A DNA stretch of 64,000 bases from Mycolicibacterium sp. P9-22 (GTDB lineage: Bacteria > Actinomycetota > Actinomycetes > Mycobacteriales > Mycobacteriaceae): NCBI RefSeq assembly GCF_008329585.1, contig NZ_NPKP01000002.1:186001-250000 (forward strand), written 5' to 3'. Positions 35,093 through 43,898 of this stretch are shown one piece after another. The position numbers were made by a program, and so were the translations under genes. Positions within the stretch are counted from its first letter, which is position 1, and the number at the start of each line of letters is the position of its first letter. The notes beneath the pieces are model-generated. The model did not search any database, was not told the DNA's origin, and saw only the letters and a list, made by a program, of their open reading frames with translations.

Positions 35093-36297
35093 GGCGCGCT
35101 CCCGTATATCCACGAGTTCTCCAAGCCGACGTATTCGATGGCCTGCCGGAATCGTGTGAAAGCTACATGCAGGGTGTCACCGGCGGCGCAGATCGAGGGG
35201 TAGGACAGCTCGCGGTTGACGGCCTCACGGGAGTTGTTGGACAGGCAGTAGCCATCGCCGTCCTCGACCGTGCGGCGGGTGGGCCAGGTCAGTCCGGCGT
35301 CAGTGGAGATCGCCAGCGCCATCGGAGCCCTGGGCGCGCCCCAGAACGCGGTGCGCCCGCCGGTGTCGAATGCTACCGGTTCGGCGGCGGCGTTCTCGGC
35401 GAGGCCGTCGTCGTCGATCTCGTCGTAGAGCGAGAGCCGCCGCGCGGTGGCATCCGCGGCACTGGAGTGGTTGTACACCAGCGCCATTCGGTCATCGGAC
35501 AGCACGACGAACTGGATGGAGGAGTTGTTGTTGGGCAGCTCGGTGGGCTGCGGCTCGGACCAGGAGTCGCCGTCGTCGGTGGAGACGCTGCGGTAGATGA
35601 AATCAGCCCAGCGACTGCGGAACAGCGCGATCAGCGTGCCGTCGGACAGTCGGCCGATGTTCATGTGCACGCAGCCGGCGCTCTCGGGGACGACGACTTC
35701 GCGCCAGGTCGACCCGGCGTCGTCGGAGATCATCACGGCGCTGTAATCGTGGTTGCCGACCCACTTCTCGCCGGGTGTGCGCACGCAGTAGAAGATCGGT
35801 AGCAGCAGCCTGCCGGTCGGCAACACGGCCAGCGGCTGGCGGATGAACACTCCCGCCTGCGGTGTTTCGGCCAACATGGTGTGCATCGGGCCCCAGGTCG
35901 TTCCGCCGTCGTGCGAGATGCGCCGCTGCACCCGCGCGGTGTCCTGATTGCCGGCGTGTTGCGAGGTCCACAGCAGCCAGATCTCGCCACCGTCGCGGAC
36001 ATGCAGCACCGGGTTCTGCTCGGACCGGGTGCCGTCGTCGGACATCTGCACCGGATCCGTCCAGGCCGTGCCCCCGGGTGCCAGGCGGGAGAACCAGACG
36101 CTGATGTCGGCGACGCCTTCCTGGGTACCGGAGAACCACACGCAGGCCAGGGATCTGTCGGGCAGCACCGTGAGGTTCGCGGCGTGGTTCTGGATGTGCG
36201 GTGGCGGCAGCAACGTTTCGCGGCGGCCCTGCTCGGGATGGTCGCGCAGCATCCCGTCCGGGTGCAGGGTGGCGGTGTCGGCGGTGGCGGTCGTCAT
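35089..36297 (-). CDS. Sialidase-fold (BNR repeat) protein without a signal peptide
   Basis: This 402-residue six-bladed propeller has four Asp-box repeats of the S-x-D-x-G-x-T-W type (SHDGGTTWG, SDDAGSTWR, STDDGDSWS, STDAGLTWP). It resembles BNR_2/exo-alpha-sialidase-like proteins. There is no signal peptide or anchor, so it acts in the cytosol. The ATG at 36297 overlaps the stop of the solute-binding-protein gene. A cytosolic glycosidase-like propeller placed directly after an uptake protein suggests that an imported conjugate is processed inside the cell. True sialidase activity is unproven, and no sialic-acid lyase or kinase (NanA/NanK) is present. Confidence 0.8.
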   Translation of the reverse strand: MTTATADTATLHPDGMLRDHPEQGRRETLLPPPHIQNHAANLTVLPDRSLACVWFSGTQEGVADISVWFSRLAPGGTAWTDPVQMSDDGTRSEQNPVLHVRDGGEIWLLWTSQHAGNQDTARVQRRISHDGGTTWGPMHTMLAETPQAGVFIRQPLAVLPTGRLLLPIFYCVRTPGEKWVGNHDYSAVMISDDAGSTWREVVVPESAGCVHMNIGRLSDGTLIALFRSRWADFIYRSVSTDDGDSWSEPQPTELPNNNSSIQFVVLSDDRMALVYNHSSAADATARRLSLYDEIDDDGLAENAAAEPVAFDTGGRTAFWGAPRAPMALAISTDAGLTWPTRRTVEDGDGYCLSNNSREAVNRELSYPSICAAGDTLHVAFTRFRQAIEYVGLENSWIYGSAP

Positions 36298-37877
36298 GCG
36301 TTTCCATTCAGGGTCACGGCGGCGAGATCGTAAGAGTTGGTGGGGCGCAGGTCGATTCCGTCGATGCGGGTCCGCCTGCCGAGGACGGCCTTGGGCACGA
36401 ACGACCACAGCATCGGGCAGGTGTCCCATACCTGCCGTTGCGCGTCGGCGAGCAGAGCATCGCGGCGGACCGGGTCGATCTCTTCGGAGGCCGCGGTGAT
36501 GACCTTGGCGACCTCGGGGAAGACGTAACCGTGATACGAGTCGCGGGTGGCTTCCTTCTCGGCGGTACCGGCGTACATGCCCTGCATGATGGTGAGGGCC
36601 AGACCGGTCGGGCTCGGGTAGCCGTTGCCGAGGATGTCCCAGTCGCCGGCTTTGCCTTGGCGCCACTGCGCGATATCGCCGCCGGGCTCGAACTGCTGCA
36701 GCGTGGCGTTGACTCCCGCCGCGGAGAGCATCTGCACCACCGACTCCATGATGTCGGTGTCGGCAGCGAATTCGCCGCTCTCCCAAATGATCTTGATGCG
36801 CAGATCGTTGATGCCCAGCGACCGGAGTTCGGACTTGGTGCGGTCCGGGTCGTAGGTGTAGCTGCCCGTCTCGATGGCCCCGGCCAGACTCAGCGGGATG
36901 ACTCCGCGCGAGGCGGTGGCCGATCCCTGCATCACGTTGTCGATCAGCGACTGTCCGTCGATCGCATAGGTGAGCGCCCGGCGCACCCGCGCATCGGCAA
37001 TCGGGCTGCCGGCCGGTTTGCGGAAGTTGTAGAAGAGTTGATTGAGCCGCACCCCGTCGGCGTGCTGCACCGCCACGCCGGCCAGTCCGGATATCTGATC
37101 GGTCGAGTCCGGCGTGATGGAGTCGATGACGTCGATCTCGCCGCTGCGCAGGGCGACCACCCGGCTGGATTCATCGGGCATGAAGCGGACCCGCACCGAC
37201 TCCACGTGTGGCGCTGCGCCCCAGTAGTTCTCGTTACGCTCCAGGGTATAGGTCCCTTGCCCGCGATCGGACTGGGTCACCACATAGGGACCGGTGCCGA
37301 CGCCGCCGGAGAGGTCTTCGGGCTTGTTGGCGGCCGCCGGCGTGATCAGGATGTTGGACATCAGGTAGTCGAGCACCGGGACCGGCCGCGTCGTGTGCAA
37401 CGTGAAGCTGACATCGTCGATCGGCTCGACCGTGGGCCACTCCGGGAAGAAGCCCGCCACGAACGACCCGTCGACCTGGGAGTACATCGACAGCGCGGTC
37501 GCGACATCTTGCACCTGCACCGGGGAACCGTCGGAGTAGCGGATCCCGGGACGCAGCCGGACGTACCAGCTGGTCGGATCGACCAGCCGGAACTGGTCGG
37601 CAAGCACCAGTCGCGGTTTGAGGTTGGCGTTGATCTCGGTCAGCCCCTGCCGGACGGCGCGCTGCACCGTCAAGGCGGCGTCGTACTGCAGCAGCTTGTT
37701 GTCCAAGGTGTTCAGCGCACGATTGAGACCGAGACTGACCGTTGTGGGTCCCGGCCTCCCGGTGGGCGTGGCGCAGGACACCACGGTGGGGGCGATCGCC
37801 AGACCGGCGCCGAACAGCAGGCCCGTCCTCAGCATCGATCGGCGCGACATGCGTCGATCCGCCAGCGACTCGGTCAT
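36294..37877 (-). CDS. ABC transporter solute-binding lipoprotein (family 5, DppA/OppA-like)
   Basis: This 527-residue protein has a twin-arginine motif (SRRSMLRTG) and a lipobox ending in VVSC (Cys35). The family 5 fold follows, with WYVRLRPGIRYSDGSPV, GTGPYVV, NENYWG and DARVRRALTYAID. The ATG at 37877 has GGAGGT at ideal spacing. It is the first gene of the leftward operon. Its permeases and ATPases are the first four genes of the divergent operon, so together they form one complete importer. Family 5 proteins bind peptides, nickel chelates, oligosaccharides or opines; the neighbours point to a sugar-acid conjugate. Confidence 0.88.
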   Translation of the reverse strand: MTESLADRRMSRRSMLRTGLLFGAGLAIAPTVVSCATPTGRPGPTTVSLGLNRALNTLDNKLLQYDAALTVQRAVRQGLTEINANLKPRLVLADQFRLVDPTSWYVRLRPGIRYSDGSPVQVQDVATALSMYSQVDGSFVAGFFPEWPTVEPIDDVSFTLHTTRPVPVLDYLMSNILITPAAANKPEDLSGGVGTGPYVVTQSDRGQGTYTLERNENYWGAAPHVESVRVRFMPDESSRVVALRSGEIDVIDSITPDSTDQISGLAGVAVQHADGVRLNQLFYNFRKPAGSPIADARVRRALTYAIDGQSLIDNVMQGSATASRGVIPLSLAGAIETGSYTYDPDRTKSELRSLGINDLRIKIIWESGEFAADTDIMESVVQMLSAAGVNATLQQFEPGGDIAQWRQGKAGDWDILGNGYPSPTGLALTIMQGMYAGTAEKEATRDSYHGYVFPEVAKVITAASEEIDPVRRDALLADAQRQVWDTCPMLWSFVPKAVLGRRTRIDGIDLRPTNSYDLAAVTLNGNA

Positions 37878-38105
37878 CGTCGACCTCCAGGGTTCGAGGG
37901 GTCTGCGGAGCGGTGCGACGCAGGGATACGGCACAGGCAGTGACCGCAGACACATCGACCTTAACGGGAATGCGCGTAACACGCAATATCCCGCCAGATA
38001 CTTGCGCGTTTCGCGCATTGATGCCATTGTGATCTGGACGACACCCCCGTCACTTCACGCCCGCGACCACTTTGCCGCGGCGGATCGAAAGGTCGACGAT
38101 GACCG
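37871..38105. repeat. 16-bp perfect inverted repeat framing the divergent intergenic region
   Basis: Sequence 37871-37886 is the exact reverse complement of 38090-38105 (AGGTCGACGATGACCG on the outward-reading strands). The left copy contains the Shine-Dalgarno and start codon of the solute-binding-protein gene. The right copy holds the same elements at the head of a short open frame before the permease gene. Confidence 0.65.
37971..38017. promoter_or_regulatory. Tandem palindromic operators, probably for the DeoR regulator
   Basis: TGCGCG-TTT-CGCGCA (38003-38017) is a perfect palindrome with a 3-bp spacer. TGCGCG-TAA-CACGCA (37971-37985) is the same with one mismatch. The two start 32 bp apart, about three helical turns, so both would face the same side of DNA. 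They lie midway between the divergent solute-binding and permease genes. Confidence 0.62.
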
Positions 38106-38134
38106 CACAGGTACATCGAGAGGTCGATGACTGA
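38099..38134 (+). CDS. Possible 11-residue leader peptide before the permease gene
   Basis: An ATG at 38099, preceded by AAAGGT, opens an 11-codon frame (MTAQVHREVDD) whose TGA overlaps the permease start region at 38127. It could couple translation into the permease gene, or it may simply be a relic of a duplicated 5' end, since its start is the mirror copy of the solute-binding-protein start. The evidence is weak. Confidence 0.25.
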   Translation: MTAQVHREVDD

Positions 38135-39167
38135 CATGGCCGATCAACTACTCGCCCCGAATCCGGTGCCGACATCGGCCCGCGGATCCGGCACGACCCG
38201 CCGTGGTTCGTTGGACTCGCTGCTCGGGCCGATGCCTCGCTACCTTCTGCGTCGGCTGGGCCAGAGCCTGCTCACGGTGTTCCTCACCTTGACAACGGTG
38301 TTCGTGCTGATCCGGATGGCGCCCGGCGACCCGGCCTACTCACTGGCGGGCCCACTGGCGACCACCGAGGACCTCGCCCGCATCCGCACCGACATGGGTC
38401 TCGACGAATCGGTGTTCGTCCAATACCTCAAGTACCTGCAAGGCCTTCTGCACCTCGACCTGGGCACCTCGTACTCGTTCCAGGCGCCGGCCCTGGACGT
38501 CGTGCTCGCGCGACTTCCGTACACCATCACCCTGGCGTTCGCCGCGATCCTGCTCACCACCGTCGTGGCCATCCCGCTCGGGGTCTGGATGGCACGTCAC
38601 GCCGACACCCGCCGCGAGCTGGCGGCCAACGCCGTCACCATCGCCGGCCAGTCCATGCCCGACTTCTGGACCGGATTGATGCTCATCACGGTGTTCGCCG
38701 TGCTGATTCCCGTTCTGCCCCCCGCCGGCTTCACCACCTGGTCCAGCCTGATCCTGCCCACCGTCACCATTGCGGTGCTGCAGGTCGCACTCATCTCCCG
38801 GATGGTGCGCCGTGAGATGGTCGGTGCGTTCCTGTCGCCCTACATCACCGTCGGACGTTCGCGTGGTGTCTCCGAACGCGAACTGATCTGGCGCTACTCG
38901 CTGCGCAACTCCGCCATCCCCGTACTGACCGCGCTGGGCACCCGATTCGCGTCCATGCTCAACGGCGTCGTCATCGTCGAGGTGGTGTTCGCCTGGCCCG
39001 GTGTCGGCTCGCTGGTCGTCCGGGCCCTCGAGACCCGCGATTACCCGCTCATCCAGGCCACCGTGCTCGTCACCGCCATCTTGGCCATCCTGGTCCAGCT
39101 GCTGGTCGACCTCTGTTACCCACTTCTGGACCCGCGGGTCCGCCTCGGAAAAGGAAGCGGCAAATGA
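38127..39167 (+). CDS. ABC transporter permease 1 (DppB/OppB-like)
   Basis: This 346-residue inner-membrane permease has the DppB-type N-terminus (MPRYLLRRLGQSLLTVFLTL, MAPGDPAY) and six predicted transmembrane segments. The EAA-loop region that contacts the ATPase is near GRSRGVSERELIWRYSLRN. It pairs with the second permease, whose start overlaps by 4 bases (ATGA). It belongs to the importer fed by the lipoprotein encoded divergently. Confidence 0.9.
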   Translation: MTDMADQLLAPNPVPTSARGSGTTRRGSLDSLLGPMPRYLLRRLGQSLLTVFLTLTTVFVLIRMAPGDPAYSLAGPLATTEDLARIRTDMGLDESVFVQYLKYLQGLLHLDLGTSYSFQAPALDVVLARLPYTITLAFAAILLTTVVAIPLGVWMARHADTRRELAANAVTIAGQSMPDFWTGLMLITVFAVLIPVLPPAGFTTWSSLILPTVTIAVLQVALISRMVRREMVGAFLSPYITVGRSRGVSERELIWRYSLRNSAIPVLTALGTRFASMLNGVVIVEVVFAWPGVGSLVVRALETRDYPLIQATVLVTAILAILVQLLVDLCYPLLDPRVRLGKGSGK

Positions 39168-40114
39168 CCGGCGCCACAACCTATGTCATCGAAGCCCCCG
39201 AGCAGCCCCGGCCCTCGGCGGTCACCGACCGCGATATCGCCCGCGCCGGAGCCACCCGGCGGGGCCGCGACAGCCGCATCAAGATCTGGGTGGGCACCAT
39301 CTCCGTCCTGATCGTCGTGGCGCCGGTGGCGCTCGCCCGCATCCTGCCGCTGCCCTCCCCCGACGCCACCAACCTCGGTGCCCGCCGGTTGCCTCCGCTG
39401 ACCGACGGTCACCTGTTCGGAACCGACCAGCTCGGCCGGGACCTGCTGGCGCGGGTGCTCTACGGCGGTCAGGTGTCCCTGGTCATCGGCCTGCTCGCCG
39501 TGCTGGTCTCCGGGCTGATCGGGCTGACCCTGGGCGCTCTGGCCGGGTACCGCGGCGGGTGGACCGACACCATCGTCAGTCGGCTCCTCGAGGCGCAGCT
39601 GTCGCTGCCGTTGCTGATGATGTTGCTGCTCGTCGTCGCGCTGTTCGGCGCATCCATTCCGGTCATCACGTTCGTGATCGCCATCGCGCAATGGCCCGAG
39701 ATCGCCCGCCTGACACGATCACTGACCCTCGTCGAACGCGAAAAGCCATACATCGCCGCCGCGCGCGTCCTGGGCCTCGGCAATATCGCGATCCTGACGC
39801 GCCACATCGTGCCCAACATCGTCAAGCAGGTCTCACTGGTCGTCATGCTGCTGCTGGCACAGGCCGTCCTGCTGGAAAGCGCCCTGTCCTATCTCGGCGC
39901 CGGCCCGCAGCGGCCGTTCGCCACCTGGGGTCGCATCATCTCCGACGGTCAGGACTACGTCACCACCTCGTGGTGGCTGGTCACGCTGCCCGGCCTGGTG
40001 ATCGCGTTGCTCGTGGTCGGTGTCAACCTGCTCGGCGACGGCCTGCGCGACCGAACCGGCGGGCCCAGAACCGGCCTGCTCAACCTGATCGCGCTGCGCA
40101 GGAAGGACAAGTGA
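39164..40114 (+). CDS. ABC transporter permease 2 (DppC/OppC-like)
   Basis: This 316-residue permease has the DppC-type sequence LFGTDQLGRDLLARVLYGG near residue 85 and five or six transmembrane segments. The EAA loop is around YIAAARVLGLGNIAILTRHI. It overlaps permease 1 by 4 bases and is followed 1 bp later by the first ATPase, consistent with a single polycistronic message. Confidence 0.9.
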   Translation: MTGATTYVIEAPEQPRPSAVTDRDIARAGATRRGRDSRIKIWVGTISVLIVVAPVALARILPLPSPDATNLGARRLPPLTDGHLFGTDQLGRDLLARVLYGGQVSLVIGLLAVLVSGLIGLTLGALAGYRGGWTDTIVSRLLEAQLSLPLLMMLLLVVALFGASIPVITFVIAIAQWPEIARLTRSLTLVEREKPYIAAARVLGLGNIAILTRHIVPNIVKQVSLVVMLLLAQAVLLESALSYLGAGPQRPFATWGRIISDGQDYVTTSWWLVTLPGLVIALLVVGVNLLGDGLRDRTGGPRTGLLNLIALRRKDK

Positions 40115-40115
40115 G

Positions 40116-40928
40116 ATGGGCAACCTGCTACGTGTCGACGAACTCCAGATCGAACTGATCACCGAGCGCGGCGTCATCCGCGCGGTCGACGGGGTGTCGT
40201 TCTGCATCGACGCCGGTGAGACAGTCACCATCATCGGCGAGTCCGGCTCCGGAAAGTCCACCACCGCCATGGGCATCCTGGGCTTGCTGCCCACCGACCT
40301 GGCCGTGCTGTCCGGACACGCCAGCTTCAAGGACTGCGACATCCTCGGCAACGCCGCAGCGCTGGAGAAAGTACGCGGGCGCCACATCGCGCTCATCCCG
40401 CAGGATCCGATGACCGCGCTCAGCCCGGTCCACACCATCGGCTCCCAGCTGCGCGATGCGATCCGCCACAGCGGAGTCACCGGCCGGTCCGCGCAACACG
40501 ACCGTGCTGTCGAGCTGCTCGAGCAGGTTCACATTCCCAGGGCCGCAGAACAACTCGGCAAGTATCCGCACCAATTGTCCGGAGGTATGCTGCAACGCGT
40601 CTTGATCGCCGCCGCACTGGCCGCCGGACCGGAGCTCATCGTCGCCGACGAACCGACCAGCGCGCTGGACGTCACGGTCCAGGCCAGCATCCTGGATCTG
40701 CTGCTGGAGCTGCAGGAGCGCACCGGGGTGGCGATGCTGATGATCACCCACGACCTCGGCGTGGCCCGGCTGATGTCGGACCGGATCTTCGTCATGAAGC
40801 AGGGCCGCTTCGTCGAGGGCGGCAATGCCGACGCGCTGCTGGGCAACGCCCAGAGCGCCTACACCAAACGACTTCTCGACGCCGTGCCCCGCCTGGACGG
40901 CCACCCCGGAATGGAGGTCCCGGCATGA
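40116..40928 (+). CDS. ABC transporter ATPase 1 (DppD-like)
   Basis: This 270-residue ATPase has Walker A GESGSGKST, signature LSGGMLQRV, Walker B ELIVADEPTSALD and the H-loop MITHDLGV. It lacks the ~50-residue C-terminal extension, often with an iron-sulfur cluster, seen in longer DppD proteins. It forms a heterodimer with the following ATPase, whose start overlaps its stop by 4 bases. Confidence 0.9.
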   Translation: MGNLLRVDELQIELITERGVIRAVDGVSFCIDAGETVTIIGESGSGKSTTAMGILGLLPTDLAVLSGHASFKDCDILGNAAALEKVRGRHIALIPQDPMTALSPVHTIGSQLRDAIRHSGVTGRSAQHDRAVELLEQVHIPRAAEQLGKYPHQLSGGMLQRVLIAAALAAGPELIVADEPTSALDVTVQASILDLLLELQERTGVAMLMITHDLGVARLMSDRIFVMKQGRFVEGGNADALLGNAQSAYTKRLLDAVPRLDGHPGMEVPA

Positions 40929-41767
40929 GCGAACCCCTGCTGAGCATCGAAGACCTGGTGGTCGAGTACCCGGTCGCCGGTGGAGTGTTCCGCGCCCTCG
41001 ACTCGGTCAGCCTCTCCGTCGAGAAGGGGACATGTCTGGCCGTCGTCGGCGAATCCGGTTGCGGCAAGTCCACGCTGGCCAAATCCATCGTGCGACTGGT
41101 GCGTCCCACTTCGGGCCGGATCTGCATCGACGGCGTCGACATCGCGGGGTTGTCCGACCGCAAGCTCAAGCCCTACCGGTCCCGGATCCAGATGGTGTTC
41201 CAGGATCCCTACGGCTCGTTGGACCCGCACCTGTCCGCCGTCGACACCGTCGCCGAACCGTTGCGTCTGCGCGGTGTGCGCAGCAGGAGCGAGCGCGAAA
41301 CGCGGGCCGCCGCCCTGATCGAACGGGTGGGCCTGCCCAGCACCGCGCTGCATCGCAAACCCGCCGAGTTCTCCGGCGGGCAGCGGCAACGCATCGGCAT
41401 CGCCCGCGCGCTGGCGAGTGAACCCGAACTGCTGGTCTGCGACGAAGCGACCAGCGCTCTGGATGTTTCGGTGCAGGCCCAGGTGCTGGATCTGCTGCGC
41501 GAGATCCGGCACGACACCGGTCTGACGTACGTGTTCATCTCCCACAACCTCGGTGTGGTGCGCGAGATCAGCGACACGATCGTCGTCATGAAATCCGGCG
41601 GTATCGTCGAATCCGGCCGCACCGCAGAGGTTCTGGCCCGCCCCACCCAGCCGTATACCGCCGCCCTGCGCGCCGCCGCGCTCGATCCCACCACCATGGT
41701 CGGCGTGAAGCCGCGCGACGTGGTGTCGCGGCTGGGGTCGGCCCCCATCTCCCAAGGAGCTGCCTGA
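40925..41767 (+). CDS. ABC transporter ATPase 2 (DppF-like)
   Basis: This 280-residue ATPase has Walker A GESGCGKST, the Q-loop VFQDPYGSLDP, signature FSGGQRQRI, Walker B ELLVCDEATSALD and the H-loop FISHNLGV. The family 5 transporter C-terminal sequence HPY/QPYT appears as PTQPYTAALRAA. It completes the importer. The last base of its stop is the first base of the next gene's ATG. Confidence 0.9.
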   Translation: MSEPLLSIEDLVVEYPVAGGVFRALDSVSLSVEKGTCLAVVGESGCGKSTLAKSIVRLVRPTSGRICIDGVDIAGLSDRKLKPYRSRIQMVFQDPYGSLDPHLSAVDTVAEPLRLRGVRSRSERETRAAALIERVGLPSTALHRKPAEFSGGQRQRIGIARALASEPELLVCDEATSALDVSVQAQVLDLLREIRHDTGLTYVFISHNLGVVREISDTIVVMKSGGIVESGRTAEVLARPTQPYTAALRAAALDPTTMVGVKPRDVVSRLGSAPISQGAA

Positions 41768-42723
41768 TGACCGCGCTCGATCTCACCCGCCCCGTCCTGG
41801 GCACCATGACCTTCGGTGACACCGTGGATGCGCGCGTCGCCGGCGATATGGTCGACGCTTCCCTGGCCGCCGGGATCACCCACATCGACACCGCCAACGG
41901 ATACGCCGGTGGCGAGTCGGAGCGGATCCTCGCCGAGGTGCTGCATTCCCGCCGCGATGACGTCACGCTGGCCACCAAGGCCGGGATACCTCACCCCGAC
42001 TCCGGGAACCACTCGCCGCTGTCCCCGGCGGGATTGCGCGCGAGCCTCGAAGGAAGCCTCGCACGACTGCGCACCGACCGCGTCGAGTTGTTCTATCTGC
42101 ACCAACCCGACCGGTCGACGCCGCTGCGCGACACGCTGACCACCGTGGCCGAACTCGTCGCCGAGGGGAAGGTGGGCGCACTGGGGGTGTCCAACTATGC
42201 CGCCTGGCAGATTGCCGAGATCAACCACATCGCCGACGAGGTGGGGGCCCCGCGCCCGGTGGTCGCCCAGCAGGTCTACAACCTCCTCGCCCGGCGCATC
42301 GAGGACGAGTACGCGGAGTTCGCGGCCATGACCGGGTTGGTGACCATGGTGTACAACCCGCTCGGCGGAGGGCTGCTGACCGGCAAGCACAGCTTTGATG
42401 CCGACCCCGCCGAGGGCCGGTTCGGCGACTCCCGGCTGGCGACGATGTACAAGCAAAGATATTGGAATGCCGCGGTGTTCGACGCGATCGCCGAACTGGC
42501 CACCCTCGCGGAGAAGGCCGGCATCCCGATGACCGAGCTGGCGTTGCGATGGCTGGTCAGCAAGTCGGCTGCCGGCCCGATCCTGCTCGGCGGCTCGAAG
42601 GTCGCCCACCTGAAGAGCAACATCGATGCGATCGCCGCCGGCCCCCTCGATGACGATCTCGTCGCGGCGTGTGATGACATCGGCGCGTCCCTGCACGGCG
42701 CCATGCCGAACTACAACCGATAG
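41767..42723 (+). CDS. Aldo/keto reductase of the importer operon
   Basis: This 318-residue AKR has HIDTANGYAGGESERIL (Asp and Tyr), TLATKAGIP (Lys), LFYLHQPDRS (His) and a cofactor site near ILLGGSKVAHLKSN. The start shares one base with the preceding stop. It probably reduces or oxidises the sugar moiety released from the imported compound, working with the SDR of the opposite operon. Confidence 0.85.
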   Translation: MTALDLTRPVLGTMTFGDTVDARVAGDMVDASLAAGITHIDTANGYAGGESERILAEVLHSRRDDVTLATKAGIPHPDSGNHSPLSPAGLRASLEGSLARLRTDRVELFYLHQPDRSTPLRDTLTTVAELVAEGKVGALGVSNYAAWQIAEINHIADEVGAPRPVVAQQVYNLLARRIEDEYAEFAAMTGLVTMVYNPLGGGLLTGKHSFDADPAEGRFGDSRLATMYKQRYWNAAVFDAIAELATLAEKAGIPMTELALRWLVSKSAAGPILLGGSKVAHLKSNIDAIAAGPLDDDLVAACDDIGASLHGAMPNYNR

Positions 42724-42733
42724 GGAAACACAG

Positions 42734-43501
42734 ATGACCGCAAGCGAATTCGCCGCCCGGCTGCGCCGCCGAGAACGCCTGATCGGCTACTGGTCGGTGC
42801 TCGACTGCCCGGTGGCCCACGAATGGGTGGCGCATGTCGGCTACGACTACCTCGCCCTCGACCTCCAGCACGGCCTCATCGGCTACTCGGGCATGGTCGC
42901 CGGGCTGACGGCCATCGATGCCGCGCACGGGCCCGTCGGCATGATCCGCGTCGAGGCCAACGACCCCACCCCCATCGGGCGGGCGCTGGACGCGGGAGCG
43001 GCGGGCGTCATCGTGCCGCTGGTCAACACCGCAGCCGAAGCCGCAGCAGCCGTGGCCTCCGCCACCTACCCGCCCACCGGAGTCCGGTCATACGGCCCCA
43101 TGCGCGCTCAGCTCCGCATCGGACCCACTCCGGCGATCGCGAACGACGACACCGTGGTGCTTGCGATGATCGAGACTCCCCAGGGCCTGGAGAACGTCGA
43201 GGCCATCTGTGCCACAGCGGGACTCGCGGGGGTTTATGTGGGTCCGTCGGACCTGCGGATTGCCGTCGGCGGCGCGCATTCGCAAGACCCGGCCGTCGAC
43301 GACGAATTCGAGGCTGCGCTGGTGCGTGTCCGCGATGCCGCCGAGGCGGCCGGTATCGCCGCGGGTATCCACACCCCGGACGGCGCGACGGCCTCCCGCC
43401 GGCTGGCCGAGGGATACACCTTCGCCTCGGTGGCCGCCGACCTCGTGCACCTCAAACTCGCCGCGGCCGCACACCTCAAGGCCGCCACCGGAGCGCTTTG
43501 A
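42734..43501 (+). CDS. HpcH/HpaI-family class II aldolase
   Basis: This 255-residue TIM-barrel aldolase has the active-site His in LALDLQHGLIGY (H46), VIVPLVNTAAEA, the metal ligand Glu in AMIETPQGLENVE and YVGPSDLRIAVGG. Family members split 2-keto-3-deoxy or 4-hydroxy-2-oxo acids to pyruvate plus an aldehyde. It closes the rightward operon. Together with the kinase-dehydrogenase fusion it would turn the imported carbon into pyruvate and triose phosphate. The substrate chain length is not known. Confidence 0.87.
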   Translation: MTASEFAARLRRRERLIGYWSVLDCPVAHEWVAHVGYDYLALDLQHGLIGYSGMVAGLTAIDAAHGPVGMIRVEANDPTPIGRALDAGAAGVIVPLVNTAAEAAAAVASATYPPTGVRSYGPMRAQLRIGPTPAIANDDTVVLAMIETPQGLENVEAICATAGLAGVYVGPSDLRIAVGGAHSQDPAVDDEFEAALVRVRDAAEAAGIAAGIHTPDGATASRRLAEGYTFASVAADLVHLKLAAAAHLKAATGAL

Positions 43502-43521
43502 GCAGTGACGCAAGCGCGCCG

Positions 43522-43869
43522 CTAACCGCCGCAGCGGGCCCGGAAGTCCCTGCTGGGCTGCCGGATTCCCCGTAGCTCATCTCGGACTTGCGGATTGGCG
43601 TCCATATAGGCGCCCAGCTCCGCCCGGCGCTCCTCCTGCGTCTTGCCCTTCAGACCGGTGAAGAAGTCATTCACCGGCGGATGGGTGAACAGGTAGGCCG
43701 ATGTCGCCGCGGTGACCCCGGCGATCACACCGGCCAGATCGGCAGCGGTGCAATTGGGCGGCGGAGGAGGTGGCGGCTCCGCCGAAGCCGTTGCGACAGA
43801 GCCGAAGACGGCCAACGCACCCAGTGCGGCCACCAACAGCCGTCGCGCGGGGATGGGTTTGATCAGCAT
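43522..43869 (-). CDS. Secreted haemophore-like (heme-binding) small protein
   Basis: This 115-residue protein has a signal peptide (RRLLVAALGALAVFG, cleavage after ASA), a proline run, and a helical domain bounded by two cysteines (PNCTAADLAGVIAGVT and ARCGG at the end). The segment AYLFTHPPVNDFFTGLKG is characteristic of mycobacterial haemophore-related proteins such as Rv0203. The ATG at 43869 follows GAGGAGAG; an upstream in-frame start is less likely. Heme binding is inferred from family resemblance. Confidence 0.75.
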   Translation of the reverse strand: MLIKPIPARRLLVAALGALAVFGSVATASAEPPPPPPPNCTAADLAGVIAGVTAATSAYLFTHPPVNDFFTGLKGKTQEERRAELGAYMDANPQVRDELRGIRQPSRDFRARCGG

Positions 43870-43898
43870 GCCGCTCTCCTCGATCGATTTCCGTTGGT

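Noticed and set aside
35089..36297. Secreted virulence-type sialidase
   Set aside because: No signal peptide or anchor; neighbours indicate cytosolic catabolism, and sialic-acid genes are missing.
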